Assembly (NCBI RefSeq): GCF_029051685.1
Contig: NZ_JAACFT010000022.1
Location: forward strand, 62,001-126,000
Reading direction: 5' to 3'
DNA length: 64,000 nt
From: Bradyrhizobium sp. CSA207
GTDB lineage: Bacteria; Pseudomonadota; Alphaproteobacteria; Rhizobiales; Xanthobacteraceae
The translations under genes were made by a program, and so were the position numbers. The first letter of the stretch is position 1; each line of letters begins with the position of its first letter. Shown here piece by piece: positions 8,334-17,828 of this stretch. The notes beneath the pieces are model-generated. The model searched no databases. It was given only the letters and a program-made list of their open reading frames with translations, and was not told the origin of the DNA.

Positions 8334-8999
8334 ATGCTGACCGTTCACCACCTCAACAATTCACGCTCACAGCGGGTGCTTTGGTTGCTCGAGGAGCTAG
8401 CGGTGCCCTACGAGATCGTGCGCTATCAGCGCCAGCCCGACATGCGTGCGCCGAAGGAGTTGCGCGCCATCCACCCGCTCGGCAAGTCGCCCGTCATCAC
8501 CGACAACGGCAACACCATCGCCGAGTCCGGCGCGATCATCGAATATCTCATCGCGACCTACGGCAACGGCCGGCTGATCCCGCCGCCGAACACGCCCGAG
8601 CGGCTGCGCTTCACCTACTGGCTGCACTATGCCGAAGGCTCGGCGATGCAGCCGCTGCTGCTGAAGCTGTTGTTCACGCTGATGCCAAAGCGCGCGCCCG
8701 CCTTGCTGCGGCCCCTGGTGCGCAAGGTCTCGAACCAGGCATTGACCGCGCTGGTCAATCCGCAGATCAAGCAGCACATGGATTATTGGGAAGGCGAGCT
8801 CGGAAAAACCGAGTGGTTCGCCGGCAACGAGTTCACCGCGGCCGATATCCAGATGAGCTTCCCGCTCGAGGCCGCCCAGGCGCGCGGCGGGCTCGAGCAA
8901 GGACATCCCAGGGCGATGGCGTTCCTCGAACGCATCCATGCGCGGCCGGCGTACAGCCGCGCGCTGGAAAAGGGCGGGCCGTACCAAGTGGGACGGTAG
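8334..8999 (+). CDS. Glutathione S-transferase
   Basis: 221 residues; ATG 8334 follows GGGGACC at normal spacing. N-terminal thioredoxin fold (1-80) with NSRSQRVLWLLEEL, where a Ser near 10 is the likely catalytic residue, and the glutathione-binding cis-Pro plus ES pair in KSPVITD...IAESGAI. The C-terminal half is the all-alpha domain with the family motif around GNEFTAADIQMSFPLE. Cytosolic, conjugating or reducing electrophiles; substrate unknown. It probably shares the duplicated CCGGGT regulatory region with the divergent DUF2239 gene. Confidence 0.92.
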   Translation: MLTVHHLNNSRSQRVLWLLEELAVPYEIVRYQRQPDMRAPKELRAIHPLGKSPVITDNGNTIAESGAIIEYLIATYGNGRLIPPPNTPERLRFTYWLHYAEGSAMQPLLLKLLFTLMPKRAPALLRPLVRKVSNQALTALVNPQIKQHMDYWEGELGKTEWFAGNEFTAADIQMSFPLEAAQARGGLEQGHPRAMAFLERIHARPAYSRALEKGGPYQVGR

Positions 9000-9048
9000 T
9001 TATCTATACCGCTGGTCCGCGTGCAGCACGCGGCCCGCCGGGGCCGGG

Positions 9049-10803
9049 TTACTGCCCCGCTGCTTCCGCCCCCCGCGTACGCGGATCAGGCGCGCCGAGC
9101 GGGCCGTTGGCGGTCACGAGAATCGAATTGGCGGAGGTTTGTCCCATCGGCTCGACGATGAGATGGTCCATCGCCTTCAGCTCGAACAGGACATCCTCGG
9201 GAAAGCCGCGTTCGATGCGCACCTCGTCCGGCAGCCATTGGTGATGCAGCCGCGGCGCGGCAACGGCGGCGGCCACGTCCATCCTGTAGTCGAGAACATT
9301 GACGATCACCTGGAGCACGGTGGAGATGATGCGGCTGCCGCCGGGCGAGCCCGTCACCAGAACCGGCTTGCCGTCCTTCAGCACGATGGTCGGCGACATC
9401 GAGGACAGCGGCCGCTTGCCGGGCCCTGGCAGATTGGGTTCGAAGCCGACGAGACCATAGGCATTGGAGGCGCCAACCGCCGCGGTGAAATCGTCGAGCT
9501 CGTTGTTGAGCAGCACGCCGGTGCCCTCGGCGACGAGGCCGACGCCATAGCTGAAATTGAGCGTATAGGTGCTGCTGACGGCGTTGCCGCGGGCATCGAC
9601 CACGGAGAAATGCGTGGTGTTGCTGCCCTCGCGCGGCGATGCTCCGGCGGAGACGAGTTTGCTCGACGGCGTGGCGCGGCTGGTAGAAATGGTCGCGCGC
9701 AGCCTGGCCGCGTAGTCCTTCGCAATCAGAGTATCGATCGGCGCGTTGACGAAGGCGGGATCGCCGAGATAGCGCGCGCGGTCCGCATAGGCGCGCTTCA
9801 TGGCTTCGATGAGGAGGTGCAGCGACGCCGGCGACCCCTGTTTCAGCTCCGCAAGCTGAAAGCCTTCGAGGATGTTGAGGGTCTCTGCCAGCACCACGCC
9901 GCCGGACGAGGGCAGCGGCATCGAGACGATGTCATAGCCGCGATAGGTGCCGCGCACGGGTGCGCGGATCACCGCCTGATAGGCTTTCAGATCAGCTGAT
10001 GTCATGATGCCGCCGGCGTCGGAGACGGCCTTGGCGAGCTTGTCTGCGACCGGCCCCTCATAGAAGCCGCGCGATCCCTGCGCCGCAATGGCCGACAGCG
10101 TTTCGGCAAGATCGCCCTGCACCAGCCGGTCGCCTTCGCGAAGCGGCGTGCCATCGGGCCGCGAGAAGATTTTGGCCGAGGAAGGCCAGCGCGCGAGCCG
10201 CCGGTGCCAGGCCGGCAACGTATCGGCGATATCGTCGCCGAGAACGAATCCGTCGCGGGCGAGCGCGATCGCGGGCTCCAGCAACTGCGCCAGCGTGAAC
10301 TGGCCCGAGCCGTATTTCTCCAGCGCCAGCGCGAGTCCCGCCACAGTGCCGGGCACGCCGATGCCGAGCGCGGAATCGCGCGACTTCACTGCATCGGGCC
10401 TGCCGTCCGGTCCGAGGAAGATTTGCGTCGTCGTTGCCGCCGGCGCGGTCTCGCGGTAGTCGATCGCGATGTCCTCGTTGCGCGCGGCCGAATGGATCAC
10501 CATGAAGCCGCCGCCGCCAATATTGCCGGCGCGCGGATAGGTGACGGCCATCGCAAAGCCGGTCGCGACCGCGGCGTCGACCGCATTGCCGCCGCGCCGC
10601 AGGATGTCAGCGCCCACTTGCGCAGATATCTTCTCCTGCGCCACCACCATGCCGTGCTCGGCGGCAACCGCGCGCACCGTGTCGAGCGCCGGTGGAACAT
10701 AGGCCCGCCGCGCGTCCTGCGCGGTGGCTGGCGCCAGACCAAGCGCCACAGCAGCAATGAATGCGAAAAACGTCCGCCGTGTCGACAATGAGGACATCAT
10801 CAA
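9049..10803 (-). CDS. ggt: Gamma-glutamyltransferase, periplasmic
   Basis: 584 residues. The N-terminus STRRTFFAFIAAVALGL looks like a twin-arginine (Tat) signal rather than plain Sec. The protein is a full-length Ntn-hydrolase: oxyanion and substrate loop GNAVDAAVA, YPRAGNIGGGGF, and the self-cleavage site SNTTHFSVVD, whose second Thr (about residue 394) becomes the N-terminal nucleophile of the small subunit; PLSSMSPTIV and GSPGGSRI follow. It hydrolyses or transfers the gamma-glutamyl group of glutathione. Divergent from the MFS gene with a 94-base gap. Confidence 0.95.
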   Translation of the reverse strand: MMMSSLSTRRTFFAFIAAVALGLAPATAQDARRAYVPPALDTVRAVAAEHGMVVAQEKISAQVGADILRRGGNAVDAAVATGFAMAVTYPRAGNIGGGGFMVIHSAARNEDIAIDYRETAPAATTTQIFLGPDGRPDAVKSRDSALGIGVPGTVAGLALALEKYGSGQFTLAQLLEPAIALARDGFVLGDDIADTLPAWHRRLARWPSSAKIFSRPDGTPLREGDRLVQGDLAETLSAIAAQGSRGFYEGPVADKLAKAVSDAGGIMTSADLKAYQAVIRAPVRGTYRGYDIVSMPLPSSGGVVLAETLNILEGFQLAELKQGSPASLHLLIEAMKRAYADRARYLGDPAFVNAPIDTLIAKDYAARLRATISTSRATPSSKLVSAGASPREGSNTTHFSVVDARGNAVSSTYTLNFSYGVGLVAEGTGVLLNNELDDFTAAVGASNAYGLVGFEPNLPGPGKRPLSSMSPTIVLKDGKPVLVTGSPGGSRIISTVLQVIVNVLDYRMDVAAAVAAPRLHHQWLPDEVRIERGFPEDVLFELKAMDHLIVEPMGQTSANSILVTANGPLGAPDPRTRGAEAAGQ

Positions 10804-10897
10804 ACTTCCGCAAAGGCTTCCGGCTAATTCACACGCGTCGCTATAATGCTATACGGTTTGCGCCAACAGAGGCAAAACTGTTCGTGATGGGAATTGA

Positions 10898-12289
10898 ATG
10901 ATGACGACGATCGCCTCGGACGTGCGTCTGGCCGAAACAGAGCTAAGCTATCCGCCGCGCGCCGCCGTCATCAGCTGGATCTTCTTTGATTGGGCTGCGC
11001 AGCCCTATTTCACGCTGATCACGACCTTCGTGTTCGCGCCCTATTTCGCGACCAGCATCGCGCCAGATCCCGCCACGGGACAATCGTTGTGGGGATTTGC
11101 CGCCGCCGCGGCCGGCATGGTCATCGCGCTGCTGTCGCCGGTGCTTGGCGCCATCGCCGACGCGTCGGGCCGGCGCAAGCCGTGGATCGCGACATTCGGC
11201 GCGATCCTGGTGCTCGGTGCCAGCGCGATGTGGATCGGTAAGCCCGGCGACCCCGGCATCATTCCGCCGCTGCTCACCGCCTTTGCGCTCGCCAGCGTCG
11301 GAGCGGAGTTCGCGACCGTCTTCAACAACGCGATGATGCCGACCCTGGTGCCGCCGGAGCGGATCGGGCGACTTTCCGGCACCGGCTGGGCAACCGGCTA
11401 TGTCGGCGGCATCGTCAGCTTGATCATCGTGCTCGGCTTTCTCGCCGCCAATCCAGAGACCGGGCGCACGCTTCTTGGATTCACGCCGCTGTTCGGGCTC
11501 GATCCTGTGACCCACCAGGGCGACCGCATCACCGGACCGCTGACGGGATTGTGGTTCATCATCTTCGTGACGCCGATGTTCCTGTTCACGCCGGACTACC
11601 CGGCCAAACGCCCGGTGCGCGCAGCACTGCGCGAGGGCCTTTCCGACCTGAAGCGATCGCTCGGCGAATTGCCAAAGCAGAAGTCGCTCGCGGCGTTTCT
11701 TCTCGCCAACATGATCTACACCGATGGCCTGGTGTCGCTGTTCGCGTTCGGCGGCATCTATGCCGCCGGCACTTTTGGCTGGCACACGATCCAGATCGGC
11801 ACGTTCGGCATCATGCTGGCGGTCGCGGGCACCTTTGGTGCGTGGCTCGGCGGCAAGCTCGACGATCTGCTCGGGCCGAAGCGCGTGATCACGGGCAGCA
11901 TGCTGATCCTGCTGCTGTCGCTCGCGGCGATCCTGCTGGTCGACAAGGATTCGATTTTCTTCATCAAGGTCGCTCCTCCCGTACCGGGCGGCGCGCTGTT
12001 CGCTGGCGCGGCCGAGCGCGCCTACCTCGTGCTGGGCTGCCTGATCGGCGCCGCCGGCGGTCCGCTTCAGGCCGCCTCGCGCACGCTGCTGATCCGCCTC
12101 GCGCCGAAAGATCGCATCGCGCAGTATTTCGGCTTGTTCGCGCTGACCGGAAAGGTGACGTCCTTCATCGGGCCCCTGCTGATCGGCGCGATCACGGCCA
12201 TCACCGCGAGCCAGAAGGCCGGCATGGCGGTGCTGGTGGTGTTCTTCGTCGCGGGGCTAGGGTTGTTGATGCGGGTAAGGGAGTCCTAA
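10898..12289 (+). CDS. MFS transporter, UMF1/Atg22-type
   Basis: 463 residues with about 11-12 hydrophobic helices. The start (ISWIFFDWAAQPYFTLITTFVFAPYF) is the hallmark of the UMF1 (DUF894/Atg22-like) branch of the major facilitator family, as are GRRKPWI in loop 2-3 and a late GAAGGPLQAASRTLL helix. Yeast Atg22 exports amino acids from the vacuole; bacterial substrates are unknown. ATG 10898 or 10901 is the start. It is divergent from the gamma-glutamyltransferase, so transport of amino acid or peptide products is a fair guess only. Confidence 0.88.
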   Translation: MMTTIASDVRLAETELSYPPRAAVISWIFFDWAAQPYFTLITTFVFAPYFATSIAPDPATGQSLWGFAAAAAGMVIALLSPVLGAIADASGRRKPWIATFGAILVLGASAMWIGKPGDPGIIPPLLTAFALASVGAEFATVFNNAMMPTLVPPERIGRLSGTGWATGYVGGIVSLIIVLGFLAANPETGRTLLGFTPLFGLDPVTHQGDRITGPLTGLWFIIFVTPMFLFTPDYPAKRPVRAALREGLSDLKRSLGELPKQKSLAAFLLANMIYTDGLVSLFAFGGIYAAGTFGWHTIQIGTFGIMLAVAGTFGAWLGGKLDDLLGPKRVITGSMLILLLSLAAILLVDKDSIFFIKVAPPVPGGALFAGAAERAYLVLGCLIGAAGGPLQAASRTLLIRLAPKDRIAQYFGLFALTGKVTSFIGPLLIGAITAITASQKAGMAVLVVFFVAGLGLLMRVRES

Positions 12290-12305
12290 CTCCCGCCGTC
12301 GTCCC

Positions 12306-12393
12306 GTAGCCCGGATGGAGCGAAGCGCAATCCGGGAAACCTGTTGCTGCAGAGACGCTGACCCGGATTTCGCCTTCGCTCCATCCGGGCTAC
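12306..12393. repeat. GTAGCCCGGATGGAGCG inverted repeat, copy 1
   Basis: Outer arms GTAGCCCGGATGGAGCGAAG and CTTCGCTCCATCCGGGCTAC are perfect inverse copies; inner parts also pair (ATCCGGG/CCCGGAT). The 88-base element lies between the convergent MFS and purH genes. Close relatives are at 24591-24673 and 35210-35295. Confidence 0.85.
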
Positions 12394-12407
12394 GCTCGCG
12401 GTGAGGC

Positions 12408-14000
12408 TTAATGCCTGAAGTGCCGCGTGCCCGTGAACACCATGGCGATGCCGTGCTCGTCGGCGGCCTTGATCACCTCGTCGTCGCGCATCGAGCCACC
12501 GGGCTGCACCACCGCGGTGGCGCCGGCCTCGATGCAGGCGAGCATGCCGTCGGCGAACGGGAAGAACGCATCCGACGCCACGACCGAGCCCCTGGTAAGC
12601 GGTTCGGCGAGCTTCAGCTCATTGGCCGCATCCTGGGCCTTGCGCGCCGCGATCCGGGCCGAATCCACCCGGCTCATCTGGCCCGCGCCGATGCCGACGG
12701 TGGCGAGGTCCTTGGCGTAGATGATGGTGTTGGACTTGACGTGCTTGGCCACGCGGAACGCGAACCTGAGGTCGCGCATCTCCGCGTCCGTCGGCGCACG
12801 CTTGGTCACGATTTTGAAAGTCATGTCGTCGACCACGGCGTTGTCGCGGCTCTGCACCAGCAGACCGCCCGCAACCGTCTTGGCGGTCAGGCCCGGCGCG
12901 CGCGGATCGGGCAGGCTGCCTGCGAGCAGCAGGCGCAAATTCTTGCGCGCGCCGATGATGGCGATCGCTTCCTCGCTGGCATCGGGCGCGATGATCACCT
13001 CGGTGAAGATTTTCGTGATCTCGCGCGCGGTGTCGGCATCGAGCGCGCGGTTCATCGCGATGATGCCGCCGAAGGCAGAGGTGGAGTCGCAGGCCAGCGC
13101 CTTGCGGTAGGCGCTGACGAGGTCGGAGCCTTCCGCGACGCCGCAGGGATTGGCGTGCTTGACGATGACGCAGGCCGCAGTGCGCTTGGCGTCGAACTCG
13201 CCGATGCACTCATACGCAGCATCGGTGTCGTTGATATTGTTGTAGGAGAGTTCCTTGCCCTGCAACTGCCGCGCGGTCGAGACGCCCGGGCGCTTGTCGG
13301 GCGTCGAATAGAACGCCGCGGTCTGGTGCGGATTCTCGCCGTAGCGCAGCGACTGGATCAGCTTGCCGCCGAAGGCGCGGAAGTCGGGCGCATCGATCTC
13401 GAGCTGACGCGCGAACCAATTCGAGATTGCGGCATCGTAGGCACCGGTGCGCGCATAAGCCTTGGCAGCAAGCCGCCGGCGCAGTTTGAGCGTGGTCGCG
13501 CCCTTGTTGGCGGCGAGCTCGTCGAGCACGGGTTGATAGTCCTGCGCCTCGACCACGACGGCGACGTCGTCATGGTTCTTCGCGGCGGCGCGGATCATCG
13601 CGGGGCCGCCAATGTCGATGTTCTCGATGCAATCCTCGAGGCCGGCGCCTTTGTCGACGGTCGCCTCGAACGGGTAGAGGTTGACGACGAGCAGATCGAT
13701 CGGCGCGATGCCGTGCGTCTTCATCGCCGCGGCGTGCTCGGCATTGTCGCGGATCGCAAGCAGGCCGCCATGCACCTTCGGATGCAGCGTCTTGACGCGG
13801 CCGTCCATCATCTCGGGAAAACCGGTGAGCTCGGAGACGTCCTGCACCTTGAGGCCGGCCGCGGCGATCGCCTTGGCGGTGCCGCCGGTCGAAACCAGTT
13901 CGACACCATGGGCGGCAAGCGCCTGGGCGAACTCGATCAGGCCGGTCTTGTCGGAAACGGAAAGCAGGGCGCGGGTGACGCGGCGGGGATGGTCAGTCAT
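12408..14000 (-). CDS. purH: Bifunctional AICAR formyltransferase/IMP cyclohydrolase
   Basis: 530 residues, full length for PurH, catalysing the last two steps of IMP synthesis. ATG 14000 is chosen because the MGS-like IMP cyclohydrolase domain starts directly after it (RALLSVSDKTGL, ELVSTGGTAKAI, RVKTLHPKVHGG). The C-terminal AICAR transformylase domain contains SLRYGENPHQ, CVIVKHANPCGVA and ends in the typical DDEVIKAADEHGIAMVFTG...RHFRH. The longer open frame upstream of 14000 does not resemble the family. It is last of three minus-strand genes after rsmB and the heparinase-like gene, with a 165-base gap before it that may hold its own promoter. Confidence 0.98.
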   Translation of the reverse strand: MTDHPRRVTRALLSVSDKTGLIEFAQALAAHGVELVSTGGTAKAIAAAGLKVQDVSELTGFPEMMDGRVKTLHPKVHGGLLAIRDNAEHAAAMKTHGIAPIDLLVVNLYPFEATVDKGAGLEDCIENIDIGGPAMIRAAAKNHDDVAVVVEAQDYQPVLDELAANKGATTLKLRRRLAAKAYARTGAYDAAISNWFARQLEIDAPDFRAFGGKLIQSLRYGENPHQTAAFYSTPDKRPGVSTARQLQGKELSYNNINDTDAAYECIGEFDAKRTAACVIVKHANPCGVAEGSDLVSAYRKALACDSTSAFGGIIAMNRALDADTAREITKIFTEVIIAPDASEEAIAIIGARKNLRLLLAGSLPDPRAPGLTAKTVAGGLLVQSRDNAVVDDMTFKIVTKRAPTDAEMRDLRFAFRVAKHVKSNTIIYAKDLATVGIGAGQMSRVDSARIAARKAQDAANELKLAEPLTRGSVVASDAFFPFADGMLACIEAGATAVVQPGGSMRDDEVIKAADEHGIAMVFTGTRHFRH

Positions 14001-14165
14001 GAGCAAGATCCTCTGTCTTAAGGAGTGTCTATGCCCAGGCGCGCGGCTCTTATATCCCGCGCTTCCCGATGGTGCTCCATCCAAGGTCGCCAGTCGCGCG
14101 AGCGAGCGCTCGATAGCAGCTTTCGGCGCCGGTCTCAACGACTAGATATGCCGATCCGCGCCGGT

Positions 14166-15923
14166 TTACAGCGGAAGTTCCGGCTCGCGCCGGGCGTTGC
14201 GGCGGGCGTTGGTGACGGCAGGCGAAGCGGTGGAGCGGACAAAGCTCCAGCGGATCGAGGGCGCCTGGCGGGCGTCCTGGCGGATCACGATCTGCGCGGT
14301 GCGGCGCGGCCCGTCATTGCCGGCCAGGAACACGCTGTCCTCGAGCTCGACCTTGTCGTCGAGCGCCTCGAAGGTCCAGACGTCGCGGTTGGGTAGCACC
14401 AGCATGACGCCGCGGGCATCCGAGAGCCGGCTCGCCTTCACCGCCGGATGCAGGTGGAAGCGCAGCACGAAATCGGCGTCGCCGCCCTTGAAACGTCCAC
14501 CCTGCGGCGGCGACAGCGTGTCCTCGCCGTCGATCCGCCCACCGTCATTGGCGACCATCAGCACGCGGCGATGGATCGCACCGAACTTGGCCATGTAGCC
14601 GTCATGCGAGGCCGTGAGCAGCGTGCCGTTCTGCACGATCTCGCGATAGCTTTCGACCTCGACGGGCCCGCTGACGACAGGCGCGCCGCGCAGCAGCCGC
14701 TTCATCGCGGACATTTCGACGAACTGGCATGACGAGGTTTCGTGATAGGTCAGCGTCGAATGCGCAGCCGTTCCGCGTGCGAACGGCCGCCAATTGTCGC
14801 GCCCCGTCGTCGGCATGCCGCAATTGGTGACGATGCGGCTGATGCCGGAGGACAATTCGAACGACAGGCAGCCGGCATGGGCGTCGTGGCTCACGCCCGC
14901 CGGCGGTGGCGGGCCGGTATCGATGATCAGCGTGGTCTGCCCGGCATCGAGACGCTGGAAGCCGGTATGCGGCATGTTCGCCATCGGCGCGCCGTGGGTG
15001 TCGTCATAGGCGAGCAGCGTGGCGAGCAGGTCCGAGGGCGTCGCGCTCATGCCGTTGAACAGCGCGAAATTGCCGTCACCGTGCCGGAAGAAGCGCAGCA
15101 TCGGCATCATGCGGTCGATCGCGTTGAGAAGCGCCGGCGGCGGCGCGATATTGCGCGCGGCAAAGGTCTGCCGCAGCGGCAACAGGTCGATCAGGAGCTC
15201 GATCAGCGCGCCCGGGTTGCGCGAGATGTGGCCGCCATCGGGCAGGATCTGCCGCTGCAGCTCGTCCGAGAGTTTTTTCGACGCGCTGCGGATGTGCTTC
15301 GCCTGGTTGGCGAGGCAGAGCGCCGTGTAGCACAGCGCGATCAGCACCTGGAGCTTCGGCACCCCGTCCGCAATATTGAGCATGGTGTAGCGAAGGAAGC
15401 GGATCTCGCGCGCCAGCGCCCGCAGATAGCGGCGGTAGAATTTGTTGTCGGTTTCGTTGAGCACCAGCGGCGCCTGCGACAGCAGCGAAATCACGCGCCG
15501 CGCCAGCACGTCGGCGCGCCGCGCGACCGGACGGCGCTTGTTGGCCGGGTTGGCGATCCAGTCCTCGACCAGCGAACGCGCATTCGCCCGCGTCAGCGCG
15601 GTGTCGGCGGCGCGCAAATGGCGCAGCCAGCCGAAGCCGAGCAGCGCGACCTCCCAATCTTCCGACGGCGGCTCGAGATCGAAGATCGAGCGGCCGTGAC
15701 AGTTGACGATCTTGCCGGCAAAGACGAAGCGGCCGGCATAGATCTCGGCGGCGCGGGTTGCATCCGCGGTGCGCAAATCGTGCGGCGCGATGATCAGCCG
15801 GTCGGTGCGGCCCGGCCAGACCCGCGACAGGGCCACGGAGCCGCCGCTCGCGCGCGCGAGCATGTTCCGCGCGAAGCGGTTCATCACCAGCGTCGAGATA
15901 CGTCTGCGTTGAGCGACCGACAC
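14166..15923 (-). CDS. Heparinase II/III-like protein
   Basis: 585 residues. The N-terminal two thirds are helical, in the manner of the alpha/alpha toroid of polysaccharide lyases; the C-terminal part (about 330 onward) is the beta-sandwich of the heparinase II/III family, with HAGCLSFELSSG, NCGMPTTGRDNWRPFARGTAAHSTL and a beta-rich tail. Heparin lyases cleave uronic-acid polysaccharides, but no signal peptide is visible and the gene sits between rsmB and purH rather than with sugar genes; alphaproteobacteria commonly carry this orphan member, whose substrate is unknown to me. The proline-rich segment DTGPPPPAGVS near 320 marks the domain junction. Confidence 0.85.
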   Translation of the reverse strand: MSVAQRRRISTLVMNRFARNMLARASGGSVALSRVWPGRTDRLIIAPHDLRTADATRAAEIYAGRFVFAGKIVNCHGRSIFDLEPPSEDWEVALLGFGWLRHLRAADTALTRANARSLVEDWIANPANKRRPVARRADVLARRVISLLSQAPLVLNETDNKFYRRYLRALAREIRFLRYTMLNIADGVPKLQVLIALCYTALCLANQAKHIRSASKKLSDELQRQILPDGGHISRNPGALIELLIDLLPLRQTFAARNIAPPPALLNAIDRMMPMLRFFRHGDGNFALFNGMSATPSDLLATLLAYDDTHGAPMANMPHTGFQRLDAGQTTLIIDTGPPPPAGVSHDAHAGCLSFELSSGISRIVTNCGMPTTGRDNWRPFARGTAAHSTLTYHETSSCQFVEMSAMKRLLRGAPVVSGPVEVESYREIVQNGTLLTASHDGYMAKFGAIHRRVLMVANDGGRIDGEDTLSPPQGGRFKGGDADFVLRFHLHPAVKASRLSDARGVMLVLPNRDVWTFEALDDKVELEDSVFLAGNDGPRRTAQIVIRQDARQAPSIRWSFVRSTASPAVTNARRNARREPELPL

Positions 15924-16040
15924 GCCTTGCCTTGTAGGGGGAGAGGATTCCGACGAATCCTTTTAATCCCAAAATCGGGCGCCTGACACCACCTTGAAAG
16001 GCCGCGAATCAGCGTCGCGGGAGTAAAAACCGGTGCAAAA

Positions 16041-17387
16041 TCAGGATTTAACGAGCCGGGCGGCATAAAATCCGTCGAGCCCGCCGAGCTTTGGATCGGC
16101 GTTCGGCAGATGGCTGGGCAGGGTGCGCAGATCGCCGTCGGCAGTGATGATCTCGCCGAGGCCGAAGACCTCGGACGCTTCGATCGGCACGCGCCGAAGC
16201 GCAGGTTCTGCGGCGAGCAGCGTGGCGATGGCCTGCTCGCCCTCCTCCGGTTCCAGCGAACAGGTGCAATAGACCAGCGTTCCGCCAGGCTTGAGCAGCG
16301 AGACGGATTTTCGCAGCAGCCGCTGCTGCAGCACGGTCAGCGCGGCGATGTCGGACTCCTGCCGGAGCCATGCCACATCGGGATGACGGCGAATCGTGCC
16401 GGTCGACGTGCAGGGCGCATCGATCAGGATACCGTCGAAACCGTCCGCCGGGCCGGCCCATTCCGCGGCGTCGGCGACGACAGTCTCGGCCTGCAGCGAC
16501 AGGCGCGCCAGGTTTTCGCGCAGCCGCGCCACACGGGCGGGCGAGCGGTCGATCGCGGTAACACGCGCGCCGGCTTGCGCCAGTTGCGCGGTCTTGCCGC
16601 CGGGCGCGGCGCAGAGATCGGCGATGGATTTGCCGACGATGTCGCCGAACAGCCGGGCCGGCAGCGCGGCAGCGGCGTCCTGCACCCACCATTGTCCTTC
16701 GGCGAAGCCGGGCAGCATGGTCACCGCGCCGTGCAGCACCGTGCGCACCGATCCGGTCGGCAGCACCTCGCCATGCAGCCGGCTCGCCCATTGCGCGGCG
16801 TCCGACTTCACGGTGAGATCGAGCGAAGGCTCGTGGCCGAGCGCGAGCGCCATGTCCCTTGCGACCGTCTCGCCGTAATGCGCGCTCCAGCGCGCGAGCA
16901 GCCAGGGCGGCAGGTCCAGCGATTGCGCGGCAACCTCCTCCACCAGCGCCTTGCCCTCACGCGCGCAGCGGCGCAGCACGGCGTTGACGAGGCCGGCATA
17001 GCGCGCGGCGCGGCGGTCGGATTGCACGAGGCGAACGGAGAGGTCGACGGCCGCGTGATCGGGCACGTCCATCCAGAGAATCTGGGCGGCGCCGATCAGA
17101 AGCGCGCTCTGCGCGCGCGGTGCCTCGGATGGAATGCCCTTGTCGAGCAGCCGCGAGAGCACGTGGCCGAGTGTGCCGAGCCGGCGCAGGATGGTCGCGA
17201 CCAGGCGTCGCATCAGGGCGCGGTCGCGGTCGGCGAGCGTCTTCAGTCCGGGATGGGCGCCGGTGCCATCGAGCTGATCGTCGAGCGTCCGGCGCTTGTG
17301 CAGCACGCCGTCGACGATGTCGGCAGCGATCCGCCGCGCTGCCAGACCAGGCACTTCGGATGGAGGGGCGAAACGTTGAGATGGCAT
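16041..17387 (-). CDS. rsmB: 16S rRNA (cytosine-967-C5)-methyltransferase, RsmB
   Basis: 448 residues from ATG 17387, where similarity to the family begins (GLAARRIAADIVDGVL). An N-terminal NusB-like RNA-binding domain (about 15-150) is followed by the class I methyltransferase fold: AAPGGKTAQLA for SAM binding, DAPCTSTGTIRRHPD with the first catalytic Cys (about 325) and YCTCSLEPEEGE with the second (about 373). It modifies C967 of 16S rRNA. The start faces the divergent SDHAF4-like gene across 186 bases. The heparinase-like gene follows on the same strand. Confidence 0.95.
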   Translation of the reverse strand: MPSQRFAPPSEVPGLAARRIAADIVDGVLHKRRTLDDQLDGTGAHPGLKTLADRDRALMRRLVATILRRLGTLGHVLSRLLDKGIPSEAPRAQSALLIGAAQILWMDVPDHAAVDLSVRLVQSDRRAARYAGLVNAVLRRCAREGKALVEEVAAQSLDLPPWLLARWSAHYGETVARDMALALGHEPSLDLTVKSDAAQWASRLHGEVLPTGSVRTVLHGAVTMLPGFAEGQWWVQDAAAALPARLFGDIVGKSIADLCAAPGGKTAQLAQAGARVTAIDRSPARVARLRENLARLSLQAETVVADAAEWAGPADGFDGILIDAPCTSTGTIRRHPDVAWLRQESDIAALTVLQQRLLRKSVSLLKPGGTLVYCTCSLEPEEGEQAIATLLAAEPALRRVPIEASEVFGLGEIITADGDLRTLPSHLPNADPKLGGLDGFYAARLVKS

Positions 17388-17573
17388 GCGGCTTAAGGTT
17401 CTTAGCGAGCGGCAGTTCCGCCGAGGGGGCGCATGCCTTAACCAATCGATCTGTGGCACGCGAATATGCCAAATGTAAGAATGACCTCTCGTGTTTACAG
17501 CCCCGCATGGCCATTTCAGCGATGCTTTATTGGACGTCGCGCGCGTTCCGGTCTTGCGCTAGGAACCCGGATC

Positions 17574-17771
17574 ATGAGTGATCAGCCCTCCGCTCCACAT
17601 CGCAAGCCACTGTCGCCGGCGGCCCAGCGCGCGCTGGCTGAAGCCGAAGCGCGCCGGCAGGCCGCTGCGGCCCACGCCGATACGGCGCCGAAGGAGTTGC
17701 ATGGGCCAAAGGGGCCCGAGCCCACCCGTTACGGCGATTGGGAGCGCAAAGGCATCGCCTCGGACTTTTGA
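17574..17771 (+). CDS. DUF1674 protein, succinate dehydrogenase assembly factor 4-like
   Basis: 65 residues. The C-terminus GPEPTRYGDWERKGIASDF is the DUF1674/SDHAF4 signature, while the N-terminal half is a charged, alanine-rich helix. In mitochondria SDHAF4 binds the flavinylated SdhA subunit and promotes complex II assembly; the bacterial role is inferred from that. ATG 17574 is used; the frame is open further upstream but without family similarity. The thermonuclease-like gene follows 57 bases later on the same strand. Confidence 0.9.
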   Translation: MSDQPSAPHRKPLSPAAQRALAEAEARRQAAAAHADTAPKELHGPKGPEPTRYGDWERKGIASDF

Positions 17772-17828
17772 AGCTCTGGTTCGAGGACTCTCTTGCCGGC
17801 CCGGCCGACTCCGCCCTAGCGTTCGCGG

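Noticed and set aside
12411..14021. 536-codon open frame opposite purH
   Set aside because: It is a shadow of purH: Arg/Gly/Asp-rich, no family similarity, while the other strand encodes a complete PurH.
14742..15986. Long plus-strand open frame opposite the heparinase-like gene
   Set aside because: Composition typical of GC-rich antisense frames, with no start context and no motif.
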